In this document: in pieces, positions 5,653 through 5,723 of the stretch
Layout of the letters: each line of letters begins with the position of its first letter
Numbering within the stretch: the stretch's first letter is position 1
Assembly (NCBI GenBank): GCA_041481485.1
Contig: JBGPBY010000478.1
Coordinates: 1 to 5,723 of the forward strand
Length of the DNA stretch: 5,723 bases
Direction: 5' to 3'
Source: JBGPBY01 sp041481485
GTDB taxonomy: Bacteria > Acidobacteriota > Terriglobia > 20CM-2-55-15
Notes under the pieces: generated by a model
Told to the model about the DNA's origin: nothing
Databases searched by the model: none
What the model saw: only the letters and a program-made list of their open reading frames with translations
Made by a program: the position numbers and the translations under genes

Positions 5653-5723
5653 CTGTAGTCGCGGCATATCAAGAAATCCCTCTCCCAACGGGAGAGGGTC
5701 GGGTGAGGGGTACCGCAAGTAAC
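5653..5723 (+). repeat. Composite palindromic repeat, copy C (cut by the window end)
   Basis: CTGTAGTCGCGG (5653-5664) is followed by ATCAAGAAAT, a hairpin at 5678-5698 (9-bp arms, loop AAC), then GGGTGAGGGGTACC and GCAAGTAAC at the very end. The orientation is that of copy A, and the last bases (CAAGTAAC) match 3462-3469, the point where copy A meets its inverted partner. The element begins seven bases after the PQQ gene stop. No T-run follows the hairpin, so it is not a canonical terminator, though it could stabilise the mRNA 3' end. Confidence 0.85.

Noticed and set aside
5678..5698. Intrinsic terminator of the PQQ dehydrogenase gene
   Set aside because: The hairpin is strong but is followed by TCGGGTGAGG rather than a T-run, and the same hairpin occurs upstream of the gene as part of the repeat.

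Overview
The window looks like ordinary chromosomal DNA from a moderately GC-rich, Gram-negative-type aerobic or facultative heterotroph. The evidence is an exported PQQ dehydrogenase, a glycolate oxidase module and an HtpX membrane protease. The style of the PQQ protein (a short single-anchor quinoprotein with an HHGIWDMD motif) and the palindromic intergenic repeats remind me of Acidobacteriota. That is an impression from family knowledge, not a demonstrated placement.

Layout: positions 1-149 are non-coding and hold a strong hairpin and a short repeat that runs into the end of the first gene. Three genes follow on the minus strand, read from right to left. These are glcE (2245-3366, FAD-binding subunit of glycolate oxidase), glcF (1029-2255, iron-sulfur subunit, overlapping glcE by 11 bases) and htpX (150-1013, zinc metalloprotease, starting 15 bases after glcF). 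A 224-base divergent intergenic region (3367-3590) is made almost entirely of two inverted copies of a composite repeat, which together form a near-perfect giant palindrome. On the plus strand a PQQ-dependent dehydrogenase (3591-5645) follows. After its stop codon lies a third repeat copy, in the orientation of the first, which runs off the window end.

How the genes fit together: GlcE and GlcF are two of the three subunits of the membrane-associated glycolate oxidase that converts glycolate to glyoxylate. The usual catalytic partner GlcD is not in the window, and the position upstream of glcE where it often sits is taken by the repeat and the divergent gene. The PQQ dehydrogenase would oxidise an alcohol or sugar in the periplasm and feed electrons to the respiratory chain. 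HtpX is a membrane quality-control protease with no direct pathway link. I see no evidence for a new defence, mobile or biosynthetic system. The most unusual material is the repeat family, which occupies both flanks of the PQQ gene, abuts its ribosome binding site, and may supply promoter hexamers and a stop codon to neighbouring genes.
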